64,000 nt of DNA from positions 14,794,283-14,858,282 of the forward strand of contig NC_091943.1 of the NCBI RefSeq assembly GCF_041260155.1. The letters are read 5' to 3'. The DNA is from Ptychodera flava. Lineage: Eukaryota; Hemichordata; Enteropneusta; Ptychoderidae. The position numbers and the translations under genes are program-made. The notes beneath the pieces were generated by a model. It worked only from the letters and a program-made list of their open reading frames with translations, made no database searches and had not been told where the DNA came from. Positions 35,689 through 47,900 of this stretch are shown in pieces; within the stretch, counting starts at the first letter, position 1; every line of letters begins with the position of its first letter.

Positions 35689-37036
35689 TCCGGTAGTACT
35701 GTCATAGAACATGCTATACACAAATTTTACCCAAATTACCCAGAATGCATTGCGACACGCTTATGACGTTATCGCTCAGCTCGGACGGGTTTTACGGGCA
35801 TTTCTTGCGTGTTTATTTATTTGTTTTTTATTTTGCATTGCTCAACTATCATATTGCGTTCAGCTATTAATAATTCTAGCTTTCTTACGCTTTGTTTTTT
35901 GTTGCTTTTTGATTTTATTTTTCTCTAAATACTCGCCGTACGTGGCGCTATACTGTTTCGCCCGAATGCTAATGACATAACAATGGCGGCGGTACGATCG
36001 CGTCGCTCGCATAGAGAGATAAAAGTAGCCTTTCCATAAGTTTACAAGCGCGGCTGGGCACATCGTGTACCTAGGCAAGGTGGGTGTGCTCGAAAACGAA
36101 GATCAATGCAAAATTTGGATTCAAAATCGGCTGTTTTGGCGGAGAAACTGCCCGCCGTATTTCTGAGGAGCCACCAGCGGTTTTTCCCATATCAGTCTGC
36201 GAGGCCGTTTAACGCCGGTAACACAGCCCTGCCATGCAGAGCTAGGCATTCATAGTCAACTGTCTGTCACCGCACCGGCACATGCGGCATGCGTTGGCTG
36301 CACGTAAAAGCAACTCAACTTTCCAAGATCAAACGGTCAGTATCTTGTGAAAACAGCGACATAGCAATGGAAATTGTTTTAGTCTGTGCTTTTAATCAAA
36401 TGAAAATGCATGTGGCCTCGGTTTTCAATTTCAACGGCCTAGGTCCGATGTTTCCTCTCGTCTGATCATCGTCGTAAACCACACGCCTCTTTACGGCAAC
36501 AACTCAGCGCTACCCGTCAAGCGATTGATTTTTGCGTAGGTCAGCGGAGCGAAAATTATTGCTCTGGCTCGCGAGAATGTCGTCTGATATACATTTCCGT
36601 GCGCTGTCGCCCCGTATGTATCTGTTGCATTTTTACCGTACAGGTACATGTAGGCATTTGTAATCTGTGTACTGTAATTCCCCGGACTGCCTTGCTTTAT
36701 GGCTGCAATAGGTACGTGCTTGAATGTTAAATTCCAAAGCACTCTTTCATTCTGCACCTATCTTTGTCACACATTCTCTTGTTTTTTTCCGCTGCTCTGG
36801 TCTCTGGAACTTCGCTTTTGCTTGCAAATGCTTTCTAGTTTGATTTGATTTTAAATCATACCTGTCACTCTTCCTACACGCTTCGACAAAAGTATTGTGA
36901 GTACGCCTGGCCCACATCCAATGTCCAGTACAGTGTCTTTCTTATCCAATGGCAGGGCTTGAGAAATTACTTCCATGCACTGTAAGGCACCTTTGGACGC
37001 CATGGCATTATACGTCTTCAAGCGGTCGAAATTCAT
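27281..37036 (-). CDS. JHAMT-like SAM-dependent methyltransferase, gene B
   Basis: Exons are 36862-37036, 30702-31012, 28423-28558 and 27281-27441, 783 nt (260 aa). SAM motif I is VLDIGCGPG at residues 36-44, with Asp at 61, GDATKL at 84-89, LHW at 108-110 and LKPGG at 125-129. The C-terminal part is YYPNFMDQLGRFPEDKKEEY then TTSIIVAVARK. Class I methyltransferase fold, probably cytosolic, with no signal peptide or membrane segment. Intron 1 is about 5.8 kb and holds the 32890-34547 element, a hAT-like MITE and a 1.2-kb insertion. Intron 2 holds a CACTA-like element and microsatellites. It is the near-twin of gene C. The role as a JH-type acid methyltransferase is inferred from family resemblance only. 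Confidence 0.88.
28423..28558 (-). CDS. Gene B exon 3
   Basis: The acceptor is TTTTGCAG|GG and the donor AAAG|GTAACT. It encodes [20 protein letters not shown] to TYEEAK. A second GTAAGA about 45 nt downstream is out of phase with exon 4 and is not conserved in A. Confidence 0.8.
28886..29335. mobile_element. CACTA-like (EnSpm) non-autonomous element, intron 2 of gene B
   Basis: Both ends read CACTAGTA(C/T)AGAAATTTGC in inverted orientation. A 3-bp duplication TCA lies at 28883-28885 and 29336-29338. The C unit near 43378 has the empty site with a single TCA (GCAGGTCAGAGTACG). The inside is packed with the heptamer GCGAGAA or its complement TTCTCGC, tens of copies in both orientations, forming a near full-length palindrome. 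Termini starting CACTA, a 3-bp duplication and dense subterminal repeats together define the CACTA/EnSpm superfamily. It is 450 bp with no transposase. Confidence 0.88.
30431..30584. repeat. (ACAT)n microsatellite
   Basis: About 38 tetranucleotide units with a few ACGT variants, in intron 2 of gene B. It generates repetitive MYVC or HTYI reading frames that are not genes. Confidence 0.95.
30595..30630. repeat. (GACA)n microsatellite
   Basis: About nine uninterrupted units directly after the ACAT run. Confidence 0.95.
30702..31012 (-). CDS. Gene B exon 2
   Basis: The acceptor is TCAATAG|CTTTTG and the donor ATGAAG|GTAATA. It encodes [20 protein letters not shown] to SPKWKPFMK. The open frame runs on into the ACAT repeat beyond the donor; that tail is intronic. 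Confidence 0.88.
31659..31776. mobile_element. hAT-like foldback MITE (8-bp TSD, empty site known)
   Basis: The 118-bp element has about 43-bp inverted arms, starting CACAGG(A/C)GTGATGTTTTCT. It is flanked by an exact 8-bp duplication GCTGTGCT (31651-31658 and 31777-31784). The C unit near 45240 has the uninterrupted site once, with one change. An 8-bp duplication and a C-A-x-x-G start fit the hAT superfamily. It lies in intron 1 of gene B. Confidence 0.9.
32485..32820 (+). repeat. Local tandem duplication of about 172 bp, B unit only
   Basis: Two almost identical copies start AATCACATTTGAG at 32485 and 32658 and end at AAAGTTTTCTA. The C unit has only one copy (45950-46120). The second copy lacks about 8 bp after the start. 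Confidence 0.9.
32890..34547. mobile_element. TTA-flanked TIR element in intron 1 of gene B
   Basis: Ends share GGCTGCATTC then AAACACCTC in inverted orientation. TTA lies at 32887-32889 and 34548-34550. A 3-bp TTA duplication fits PIF/Harbinger, but no transposase or Myb-like gene is present. It contains about five tandem units of a 175-185 bp repeat. The same element at the same place is in the C unit (46178-47853), so it predates the B/C duplication. Confidence 0.75.
33190..33960 (+). repeat. Tandem repeat of about 180 bp within the TIR element
   Basis: Units are marked by AAGAAATTTGATTTTGGAAT at about 33199 (diverged), 33383, 33549, 33731 and 33908. Each unit also has CCACTATACATTG and GAAACTATGAATAA. 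The same array is present at 46490-47260. Confidence 0.85.
35641..35691. repeat. (TTTC)n microsatellite
   Basis: About 12 units. Confidence 0.95.
35975..36250 (+). repeat. Dispersed repeat, partner at 8440-8690
   Basis: It shares AATGGCGGC, GAGAGATAAAAG, GTGTGCTCGAAAAC and GGATTCAAAATCG in order with the earlier copy. It lies inside the B-specific 1.2-kb insertion. Confidence 0.6.
36862..37036 (-). CDS. Gene B exon 1
   Basis: ATG to the donor ACAG|GTATGA, phase 1. It encodes MNFDRLKTYNAMASKGALQC onward to VGRVT. The open frame extends upstream of this ATG, but the start is fixed by agreement of all four copies. Confidence 0.88.
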
Positions 37037-38545
37037 CGTCTTGATTGCGTGACTTGTGTTGTCTGGTGCTAGAACGTTAACGAATAAAAAATAAACTTTG
37101 TATGTTGCACAAAAACAACCCAAAACACAAAAGTGCAGAAAATGAGAGGTTTGAAGGATTAATGGCCTTGGCATCACCTGCCATGATTAATACCCATGAC
37201 CCATCTCACGTTCCATACGCCATCTTACATTATGAGGTTCATGGATCAAGTTGTGATAATAAAAACAAAAGCATCACGTAATGTTTGTGACGCCGTCCGA
37301 TGCGTTTTGCGTAACGTTAATTACTTGCAGTTAACAAATTTTAAATGGTTTCAAATCCTTGTGGAGCTTGCATTGGGATCATCGTGTTTATTTATTATTA
37401 ATTCACGCGCACATTTGCAACATGTTAGGGAGTCATGTTATAAAGTCACATTAATTTTACATTGTGAAGGTCATATTTCCAAAGCAAATATAAGGTTATT
37501 ACGTTTAATGTCACATTCGCATTCTGAAGGTCATTTTTCCATAACCAAATATATTGCCTTTCAAGTTTCCATAAGCAAAATATTGCCTTTATAAGCGGGT
37601 CACTAGACTCATTCGTCAGTCTGTTTTATTTAGCAGCAGTTTTGATGCCCGTCCAGCTTTCAGCCGCCAGCCGTACGTACGACGTTGGGTATTCCCGGCG
37701 TTTCACAGCCTCCCGGGCCGTATCGCGGAACAAACAGCATCGTACGCACGGCTACCGTTATGCAAGCTTCCACCCGCCAGCGTTTGATGCCATCTAGCCT
37801 GCAGCTTCCAGCCTGTATGATCGTTGTTGCCGTTCAGCCATCAGCCTTCCCAATTTGCAGCATCGCAGATTATGGCCAAGCAACAGCCGCAACCACACAG
37901 GACAGCTTTCAATTCAAACAGCTCTATAGGGCTATAGGGCCGTTCAGAATTGACCTTCATGTTCATTAATATCCAAAAATAAAAATTTGTCTGCATTTTT
38001 GATTACGCTTTTAAAAATTATGTATGCAAGTATGACGAAAATTCATCTTAGTTGGCGATTGCTAGTGTAAAACTGAATACTAAAGACACATTCACGACTC
38101 AGACTAGAAGCTACACAAACAGCCACGCTTGCAACATTGATAAAATTTGTCCGCACTTCAAGCAGCAGTGTCCGATGTTGCGCGCGTGCAGCTATATTTA
38201 ACAAACCTGTAACGGTGAACAGTATTAAACACTTCCAACTTCCAAGACTGCCGAATGGACAACAGACTGACGTTAACATGGAGACGCCAGAAAACCAAAC
38301 ACCCCAGAGTCGAGAACACTGATCGAAGAATTGATACAGGTCCTAAAACCTCACCTGAAGTACGAAAATGGGCAATCAACAACAGCGACTCAGGTCCTGA
38401 GTTCAATTTTAGCAATTTATTTTTGGCCGAGTCCACTGACAAGGTTGTATCAACAGCCAAGGTCCCTATTGTTATGCGCGTGGCAATAGCAAAGGTAGCT
38501 ATTGCTAAGTCTGGTTCCCTGACACATTTCTACCGTAAACATGGC

Positions 38546-39132
38546 CAGGGTTCAAAATTAGCGGTAGTCCCGCGTCCACAGACTACCAACGTTTCCCTTG
38601 GGCTACCAAAATCCATGAAATGGTAGCCCACATGGACTACCAAAGCCTGGGACATGAAGTTCAGTCAGTACTTGGAATGTCATGTCCGTTCCATCACTTT
38701 TGGACGAGCAAAATGCAATCAAACCCAGCCGGACATAGAAAGGCGAAACTGTTTATTTATTTATTTATTTATTTATTTATTCATTATTATACTGGTTAGC
38801 TCCTCCAGTCAAAATGTACTTATTTCCAGGGAGGACTATGACTTTGTTATGCAAATTACAAAGACGACATGCGGTGGAACTTCGAAACAATTTTGTCGAG
38901 GTCTGAACTGATGTAATTGTATGACAGGCATAGGAAATGATAGCCAATGAAAACACATTTTCACTGTATTTTGATCATAATGTGTCTATCACAATTACAC
39001 GAATATTATGCCCCCTCCGTAGTCCATGGTCTATATTTAGTCATGCTTCAGTATGTCTAATGCATGTGCTGAGAAGTCACGGTAGTTGTCATGACATTTG
39101 CATACAACTCTGAGAATGAAACCAAGAGTCCA
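38546..39132. other. Junction between the B and C duplication units
   Basis: Sequence not shared with the C unit's far end. It holds (TTTA)n at about 38751-38781 and an open frame of 85 codons without a domain. No gene is recognised. Confidence 0.5.
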
Positions 39133-40381
39133 CCAACCTTTGCTGAGTCCGCCAGGACCCGACCAAGGTTTACATATAACGAAGTGCCGATCAAGTTGAA
39201 ACGGTTACCCACGTAAACTTGAGTCATAGTTATTGACTTTAACTACAAGCTAACACAACCTTACAAGTTCGTCATGCATATTACAGTCGGCCGGGAGTCT
39301 CGCGAAAAAGATCGGGAATATCTTCACGTGATTTACCATTCTTTCGCATGTGAAAGGTTTCCTAAAGCACGGAGACGTTTCTATGTTATCAACACATGTT
39401 GAGGTTTTGCTGAGGTGACAAACCAACCCGTATTCAACGTTATGAGACGATCCCCCGCGAGCCGGGCATAACTAGCTATTGAAACAGACTGGTATGCAAA
39501 TTAAGGATATCAATGATCTCAGAGAGGTCAATTCAGACTTTCCACATAAAGCAAATATATAATGAGGCAGGCCTGAGGGAAGACAAAGTTCAGATTTTTA
39601 TCATGTGCTTTTAAGAAGGAGCAATTTAATGCGTATTCCATGCGTTTAATGTTTGAAGTTTAAAATTAAAACACATGATTCATGCTCGATAGTTTTGTCC
39701 TATTTGGTATAATGTCCAATGATAACGATATGTTTAGTTTAGAGCGATACACTTTGCTTTGTAAGGGGTATACTCTTAAAAGGTCACTGAAGGTGCAGGT
39801 GAACAGGGCTGTGATTGTCCGATGTCGCTTTCTCAGTGAACGCAGGGCAGACCTGAAATGGTTCACTTGAAAATGAGAGACCGCCAAGCACCGATCGTCC
39901 GATATTCGATTCCATAAACTTCATTTCTTTTCATAATTTGAACTTATTTCACATTAAGTCTACATCACACTTTTTTTTCTGTAAAGTTGACTAGTCATTT
40001 GGTTGTTACATTGAAAAAAAGTCACGATTGACTGCCAGGCAGCCAACCCTATCATTCATACATGTGGTATCATCCAACTTAGTTTGGCGCCGTGGCAAGT
40101 AGTAAAATTATTGTGTCCGTTGGCATTGCGCCACAGATTGCGCCGATAAAAGCACACATGCAGCTATAAACTTTGTCAGCACTTCAAGCAGCAGTGCCAG
40201 ATGTCACGCGCGTGCAGCTATATTTAACAAACCTATTACGCCACGGTGAACAGCACTATTAAACAGTTCCAAGACTGCCTAGTGGACTAAAGACTGATAA
40301 TAGGTATGTTGGCGCTAAAACTAACAGTACACCCCAGAGTCAGAGAACACTAGTCGAAGAAGTTGATACAGGTCCTTAAAC

Positions 40382-40492
40382 CACAGTTACGTGTTGGCCG
40401 ATACACAGCGGTCGCTGTTGTAGCATTAGAAAAACCTCTTTATCTAATGCATACCACGGCCGCCGCTGTGTATTGAAGCACACGTAACAGTG
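40382..40492. mobile_element. Short inverted-repeat element, C unit
   Basis: The ends CAC(A/T)GTTACGTGT are inverted; the arms continue through ATACACAGCGG and GCATTAGA to a small loop. It lies within a segment absent near 20455 in the B unit. A second hairpin (AATGCAAGCAAACCGT and its inverse) follows at about 40537-40586. Confidence 0.65.
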
Positions 40493-41767
40493 CCCGAAAC
40501 CACCTGAAGTACGAAAATGCACAGGCATTCCACTCAATGCAAGCAAACCGTCACTGATGCAACCGGTAACGGTTTGTTTGCATTAAGTCGAATGTCTGTG
40601 CAAAATTGAGCGACCGACAACGACCCTAATATACCCCCATTACGATGATGGCACGGTTAGCAGCAGTCGTTACTATAAAGTCCATACGGCATACGCCTTA
40701 TAAAAGCCGAACACATAAAATCACAGGCTATCGAACCAATATAAATGAACAAAAGTAAGTCAATGAATAAACCAAACAATTCAAACCTAGAAATGTCTCC
40801 TGCCCTGTGTACAATCTTGCCAAACTGTACGGGTACGGTCAACATGCCCTTCCTCCAAACAGGCTGTCGGCGATAGCGGGTGTACCCCACACGTCATCTA
40901 CATTGTTTACTGTACAGTGTACGTGCATAGTAATCTAATTCAGGATCACATTTTTATTAAAAATTAACTAACATGATACTGATAAAGGTCTTATTCACTG
41001 TTTAAACAATGTGAGCTCAACATCTGTACCAACTTTCATGAAATTTGATGAAGTATATCATGACATATCAGCCTAATTATGAAAACATATGAGATATGTA
41101 AATTAGCATTTAACTGAATTGATACCGCTACATATTTTGCATGCCATTACACTACTGCCAGATCAATATCTCAACCACGTTTCATTAATTTTGATGCAGT
41201 ATATCTAGGCATATCAAACTAATTAGGAAAGTTCATTAAATATGCATATTGAAAATCAACTGACATGACACTGATAAACGTCTTTATTCACTATTAAAGC
41301 AATGTGAGCTGAACAGCTGTACCAAGTTTCATGAAATTTGATAAAGTATTTCTTGACAGAACTGCCTAATTACTAAAAATTATTCAATGTGCGAATCAGC
41401 AGTTAATTGACATGACACTGCAAAATGCCTATGCATGCTATTACTATACTAAGAGATCAACATCTGTACAACGTTTCATCAAATTTGCTGAAGCATTTCT
41501 ACACATATCACAATTATTTTGTAGAAACAAAGCCACGTAAGAGAAGTTACTCTGAAGAGCTTAATGTCCTTTTAGTATATGTTTCATTCGAATACTACAA
41601 TTGATTACTTTACTGTAAGATTTCAAGTATCAAAGACAGAGTTGATAATACAAGTGAATAAGAGTGTTAGGGCGTCTATTTAGTGTCACTAAAAATGAGT
41701 GCTTTATAAGACCTGTATCGATAGGGATTTCATCTGCTTCTGCGTCATTTAAGAACTCATTTGTTTA

Positions 41768-41928
41768 TTATTTCATGGCGACTGCAACAATAATAGAAGT
41801 TGTCATATTATATCCTTCATCGTCTTTGAAGCCATTATCTATCACATACTTGACAGCCTCTTCTACGTATTCTTCCTTTTTATCTTCTGGAAATCTTCCT
41901 AGTTGATCCATGAAGTTTGGGTAATATA
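41768..41928 (-). CDS. Gene C exon 4
   Basis: The acceptor is CTTACAG|TA. It ends VAVAMK and stop, with AATAAA at 41764-41769 (minus strand) overlapping the stop. Confidence 0.86.
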
Positions 41929-44900
41929 CTGTAAGACAGATACGATTTCTTGTTTTGTAAAACTGACTAAAAATTGTGTATTTTTTGAGCTTCCAATCTC
42001 CTATAACTTTCTCGCTAATTGATCATATAAAAAATTCTGTAGACAAATACATCTGTGACATACTATCAAGTTCACCTAAATATTATTCCTACAAATGTAT
42101 TGTATGCAGTGTACTTGCATAAAGGGTTTTGTCACAGTTCAGTCTGTGGTCGTCTGGCACGTGACAGTTGTAAATTGTTTTTTTCTTTGCAGCACAGCCC
42201 CCAAGGAGACAGAAATAGGTCATTATAATCTAACGGTGAATAGAGACCCCATGTGAAATCGACGGCTTCAACGGCGATAGAGCCCTTTTACATTGGTCTT
42301 AGAAAATTGTGGAGCTACCAGTTTGGTCTAAGGTTATAACTGGATTCTTCTGCTTCTGACGAAGAAAATGTCCATGAAGAAAATGTGTCACTGTTTGTTG
42401 CACAATTCCGTCACTAAATGTGTCCGCGTGTTGATATTGATCTATATTATTATGTGAGTCACGGAACATATTCTATATAACATATTCAGCTACTTTGGCC
42501 GTCTAAAGCTGTTTACTCAAGGGTATTTTTCCAGCTAGGGTTTTATGGTAATTTGCCTTCCTGACATCAGACAAATGCCGATGGTGGTCTTTGCCCAAAA
42601 ATTAAGAAGTCAGACATAAACAGAGTCCTATACAATGTCACGACACATGACAAGTCGGCCGATCAACTAATTCCACCGATATCAATTTTAAGCATGAAGT
42701 TTGTTGTAATTTTCCCGAACCTTTGGACGATCAGTATGGACAAGTAGGTCCAAAACAATGTTTTAACTAAATTTACTCGTAGACCGTGGGAAGAATTGAC
42801 ATAGGACAATTTGTCAAAAAGGTCAGCTGAATAGTCCCTGTACCGTTAAAGCAGCCAGTCAAAAATATCTTACCATATCAATGAAAGGAAATTCGAAGTC
42901 TGTAAGTTACCTTTTGCTTCATCATAAGTCATTGGTAATTTGGTTACGTCCAATCTACAATGGATGTCTTTAAAACCAATACTCAACAGCATTTCTTTGT
43001 AATCTTCAGGACTTCCCTTGAATGGATAGTAGGCATACTTATAACCCTGCAAAATACAGAAGAAAAGTAGAAGGCTTAAGGAGCGGAAAATGCTAAGGCG
43101 ACAGGTAAAATTGCTCCCAAACTAGCAATTCTCTTTTTTTGAGAGATTAGAGTAACAAAAATATTACAGAAAGTTACTTTCTCACATTCCTGGCCGCTGG
43201 GAGAGCGGGATCGACAGTGCTGGAAAAATCGATCCCATACTCTCAAAAACCTTCCCACACTTGCAGTATATATTACACGAGCTCTGATTGGATGATAAAC
43301 AGCCTTTCGTTCAACGCGCAAAATATTATCCTATGGCACGATGAATAACGTACGGACCGGAACTACAAAATAAGCAGGTCAGAGTACGAGGGCAGACAAC
43401 AGCGTTGTCGCGATTTTAGATCATGTTGTACGTCATTGGTGAGAGACTCACAAAAGCGGCCGAACATTCCGTGAACATAGGCCACTTGGAACATATAGCA
43501 ATTTTTTCTGTTGGACATCTCGTCTGTAGCAAAAGTTGAAGTATCGGCAGTGGAACTCGCCACGAAGTTTGCGTTAGTGACACAGAATATTAGATGGCCA
43601 CGAAGTAGGATATTCGCTGATACAATTAAACATTCAATGTTTCCAGTGTGAATTTAACGCATTTTGTGGTCATATGAGAAAAAGATTCTCACACACCAAG
43701 GACCTGGGATCAGATTTCTCACATTCTTAGGGGATTTTGCAGCTATGCCCACTGAGGTTTATCCTATTGTCGACTGTCCTCTCACCTAATGAACTGTATT
43801 TTCCCTAACTCATAAACATAGTTACAATAAACATTATTTCATTTTAATATTAATGCAGTTGTTAAGACTAATTCGATTCAATCATATTTTTATACAAATG
43901 AACAAGAAAGTTTACTTATTCTGGGACTCATATGAGGGATTTTACAAAATCAAATTTCTTATTCATATGAGAAATTGACTGTTGTAAGAAATATACATAC
44001 GGTAAGAACTTTTTAAGAGATTTTATGACCACAAATGGGAAAAATTGCCACCAAAATACATATATGATATTTCACCAAAATTTGAACATAACTGACAAAG
44101 GCTAAACCTAGGATCATGTATACCAAGTTTCAAAGCAATGGGATAAGTATTACCTTCATAAACGGTTTCCACTTTGGACTAATGTAGCTGCCGAGAGCGC
44201 TTAAAGTATCGACAACGTCAGGATTTTCTTGTGTCATATTCAGGAAACACAGACCACCTGGTGTCAGACTCTGGTATATACCTTGCAATGTCGCCTTGGA
44301 ATCCTTCATCCAGTGTAAACAGTAATATGCGATAACTTTGTCAAATGCCTGGCTGTACTCTTTGTACGTTGTCAATTTTGTGGCGTCACCGATGCTGTAA
44401 CTGATGTTCTCGGTCAGGTTCTTCTTCTTAGCTTCTGCGATCATCTCAGACGACTCGTCTGAGACATCAAAAGCTATATATGAAATAAACATTTAGAATA
44501 TAATATATCATATATATGCAATATCAGAAGAGAAACAATTTAAGAAAGTAACAAAAACTCAACCAACTGTAAATGCTTTTTAAGTACATCATAATAGGGG
44601 TATCTTAAGGACCCTACAAATCCACTAGGAAGTTCTGAGACCTGCGGTATCGGGGAACTATTTGAGCCAAAATTCATAAATTAGCCCCAAAATTTTACGC
44701 ATGCAAACTTAACAGTAATTTAAAAATACTGATTGAGGTATAATCCATAGGAATCTCCACACAGTTCACATCATTTTGACAGGGTTTGAAAATTAACTTA
44801 TTTTATATCATCACACTAGGGCTGAGCCCATGCGCTCGCGCAGCGATGTAAAATAATCGCAATCATACCAATCCATAATCCAATGACAGTAGGTCAGAAT

Positions 44901-47900
44901 TCGCAAGACAACGTTATAGTTGTAAACATAGACACAAAACAGCACAGAACAGACAGTAAATAGACGGTACACAAACAAAGTCATATTCATGAAAGAAAGA
45001 TATATGGACCTCTGGCCAGAAGACCAAGTGTTTGTAGTAGGAGGTTTTGGATAAAGAAATTTTTAAGATATTCCTCTTCGTCTCAGGTGTTGATAGCCTC
45101 GTGCTAGCCAGCGTGCGGTAAGCTCGCTGAGCTGAGACCGACTACTCAGCGCTGCAGTATACTTTGTCCGCTGGCGGTGACTGGGGCAGTGACCCTTGAC
45201 ATGAGTGTGGTCCCCAGGCTTTCTACCGCTGGCATGGCTTCGCTGTACTAACGCGAAAGAGGTAAGGTATGCGCCATTCTATCCATGGCCGTGATTGGAC
45301 TTCAAAGTGGAACATGTTGATTGGCTACGAAAATTTCACAGTGAGCAGTCTGCTCCTATTTCTGACGACACACTTAACTTTATTTACGTTTTCATCCTGA
45401 AACAGATTGATTTTTTGAAGGCTTGTGTTGATGGTGACTGCCTTGCCTTGTTGCTGAGTGACTGCAAAGGTCGCAGTGATTTCGAACATTCTTGCCTGAC
45501 ATCACGTGCCATGCGCGCAAGCCATTTTGTCCCAAATCTGGGCAAAATGGTTGGCGCATACCTGACCCTTTTCGTTTTCACAGCGCAGTCAGCAGTAGAA
45601 AGGGGGGCAGGGAACAAGACTACCCGTGACACAAGATGACTGCCAGCTCGCGTGCAGTTTCGCGCACGGCTGATGCTATCGAACAAAATATATGGGTACT
45701 TTTTTATTTATATTATAATTTTTAAAGTTAATTTAGTAGTTGCATAATTCCATTGCTTGCATAATTTTGCTCGAAATAGAAAAAGATCGAAACTGGGCCG
45801 TGACGTACGATGACGCGATCACGTGAATCATGGGATTACAATGGCAGCGACCATGCCGTCTTATCGTTCTGTACTGATGCTTGCGGCTACCTTCGACGGC
45901 CCGCTGCGCGAGCTACTAACATCTGAATAGGAGAAATCACTGGAAACTCAAAATCACATTTGAGAGCTATCGGTCAGACGATTTCAGAGAAGATGCTTTT
46001 AACAAAAGTGTGCAAACGAATTAAAAGAATTTAGACTTGCAAAGTCCGTCAACATCTGAACAAATCCAAGTCAGGATATCCCCAGAGACTCGTTCGCTAA
46101 ATGCTCAAAGTTTTCTATCGAGTGGTTTGAAAAGAAATGTTGACGGATTACGCCAGACATAGAGTGAGATCCACTTAGGCTGCATTCAAAAACACCTCTT
46201 GTGCCGGAGATTCCCAAGATTTTTGTCGAATACCCCCCTAACAAACTTACAACGTGTTCAAGCCCCCCATATAACTTGCTATAATTTTGAAGTCCCCCCA
46301 AAAGTAAGGCAAAATGTGGCCGATATAGTGCTTCGTCCAAAAATATCAAATCATAATACATGGGAGTCTATTGGGCAAACTATTAACATTTGTCCTATAA
46401 AAACAAGCTACATGCATTTCTACATTTGTATGTGTGCTGTAATTTATATAAATATTCTTTGCTTGAAATGGCAGATAAAAAGTTCATGTATGTACAAAAA
46501 ATTTGATTTTTGGATTTCATCAATATTCTTAATTCACTATACATGGTAGTCTACAAGAAAACTATGAACGCGTATTCTCCAATATAAAACTAGCAACATA
46601 TTTTCATCTATAGACCTTTGATAACTGGCATAAGTGTAATTGATTGGCAAAGGGTGTTTACAAGTGCATATGTGTACAAGAAATTTGATTTTGGAATTTC
46701 ACCGAAAATATTCATCCACTATACATGACAAAACTTTTAATAATTTTTTCTAAATTTAAAACTTCCGCATTATGGACCCTGAATAATTGACATAATTGTA
46801 CTTGATGAGAGAGTAGGTGGTTACAAGTCCATGCGTGTGCAAAAATTGCATTGATTTTGGTTATTTCACTGAAAATGTTGATCCACTATACATTGCAGTC
46901 TATGAGGAAACTATGAATAATTGTTTTACAAGACAAACTCGGTAAATCTGCGTATTTATGTGCGCTTGATTATCGATATTAATTTACTTGATCAGACCGG
47001 GCTGGTTACAAGTTCATATGTATGCAAGAAATTTGATTTTGGAATTTCACCTAACTGTTGATCCACTAAACATTGTAGTTTATTGGGAAACTATGAATAA
47101 TTTTTTACAATACAAAACTCGGTAAATCTGTGTATATGTTCGCTTGATTATTGATATTAGTGTACTTTATCAGACTAAAGAGGTTACAAGTGCATGTGTA
47201 TGCAAGAAATTTGATTTTGGAATTTCACTGAAAGTGTTGATTCACTAGACATTGTCGGCTTTGCCTGTGGAAACTACAAAAAACACATAATTTATCATCT
47301 TCCAAATTGTTATTCAAAGGTTGTGTGACCTGAAGCTTCTAGTTCTTATTGACTACACAATGCACTATTTTAAAAGTTTGTATTCTGTCAAAGTCCTCCA
47401 AAAATGTACATACGGCGACATGAATATGTACTTGAAACTGACCAACCTAAATGTATTGTCTCAATGGGAGAATGTTATCAAATAAGTCATCTCCCAAATT
47501 GTTTATTTAAAGATTAAGCGAAACTTTTAGTCATTATAGAGGCCAGTTTTGTAACAGAGGGGTTAAGTAGAAATCACGACAACCTAAATCTTATGCCTAA
47601 AGGTGGCTGCTTGGATCAATAAATTGTTAAATATACCCTAAAACTTGCGCCCAAAGGGCGTGCCGAAAATGGAAATGGCAGGAAATGAAACTGCCAGAAG
47701 GTATTTGAAAAGGAATTCGATATTTAATAAATTTTCAAGTCCCCCCTTTGCAATGTCAATTTTTGTTTTTCAGATCCTTGGTATGTTGTACATTTTTTCA
47801 GGTGCCCCCTGAAATCCTCTGCTCCCCCCCCCGAGGTGTTTGTGAATGCAGCCTTATCTGACAAGCTTTCCGTTCAATAGAGCAAATAATTTGATAATTA

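Larger units (their letters stand above)
35598..36811. mobile_element. 1.2-kb TIR insertion, B unit only
   Basis: AGTTCCAGAGACCAG at 35598 is inverted at 36797-36811. The C unit near 49360 lacks the segment (CCCATTATTTAATTTG). The right boundary carries about 27 extra bases beyond the repeat, so the exact insertion border is uncertain. Inside are a (TTTC)n run and the dispersed repeat shared with 8440-8690. Confidence 0.65.
18930..38545 (-). repeat. Tandem duplication unit containing gene B
   Basis: It starts at GCTGAGTCCGCCAGGACCCG (copy near 39133) and ends near GACACATTTCTACCGTA (copy near 51030). It is closely similar to the C unit by eye, apart from discrete insertions: 19304-19713, about 20830-25776, about 26100-26815, 28886-29335, 31659-31776 and about 35598-36811. 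It includes the whole of gene B with flanks on both sides. Confidence 0.87.
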
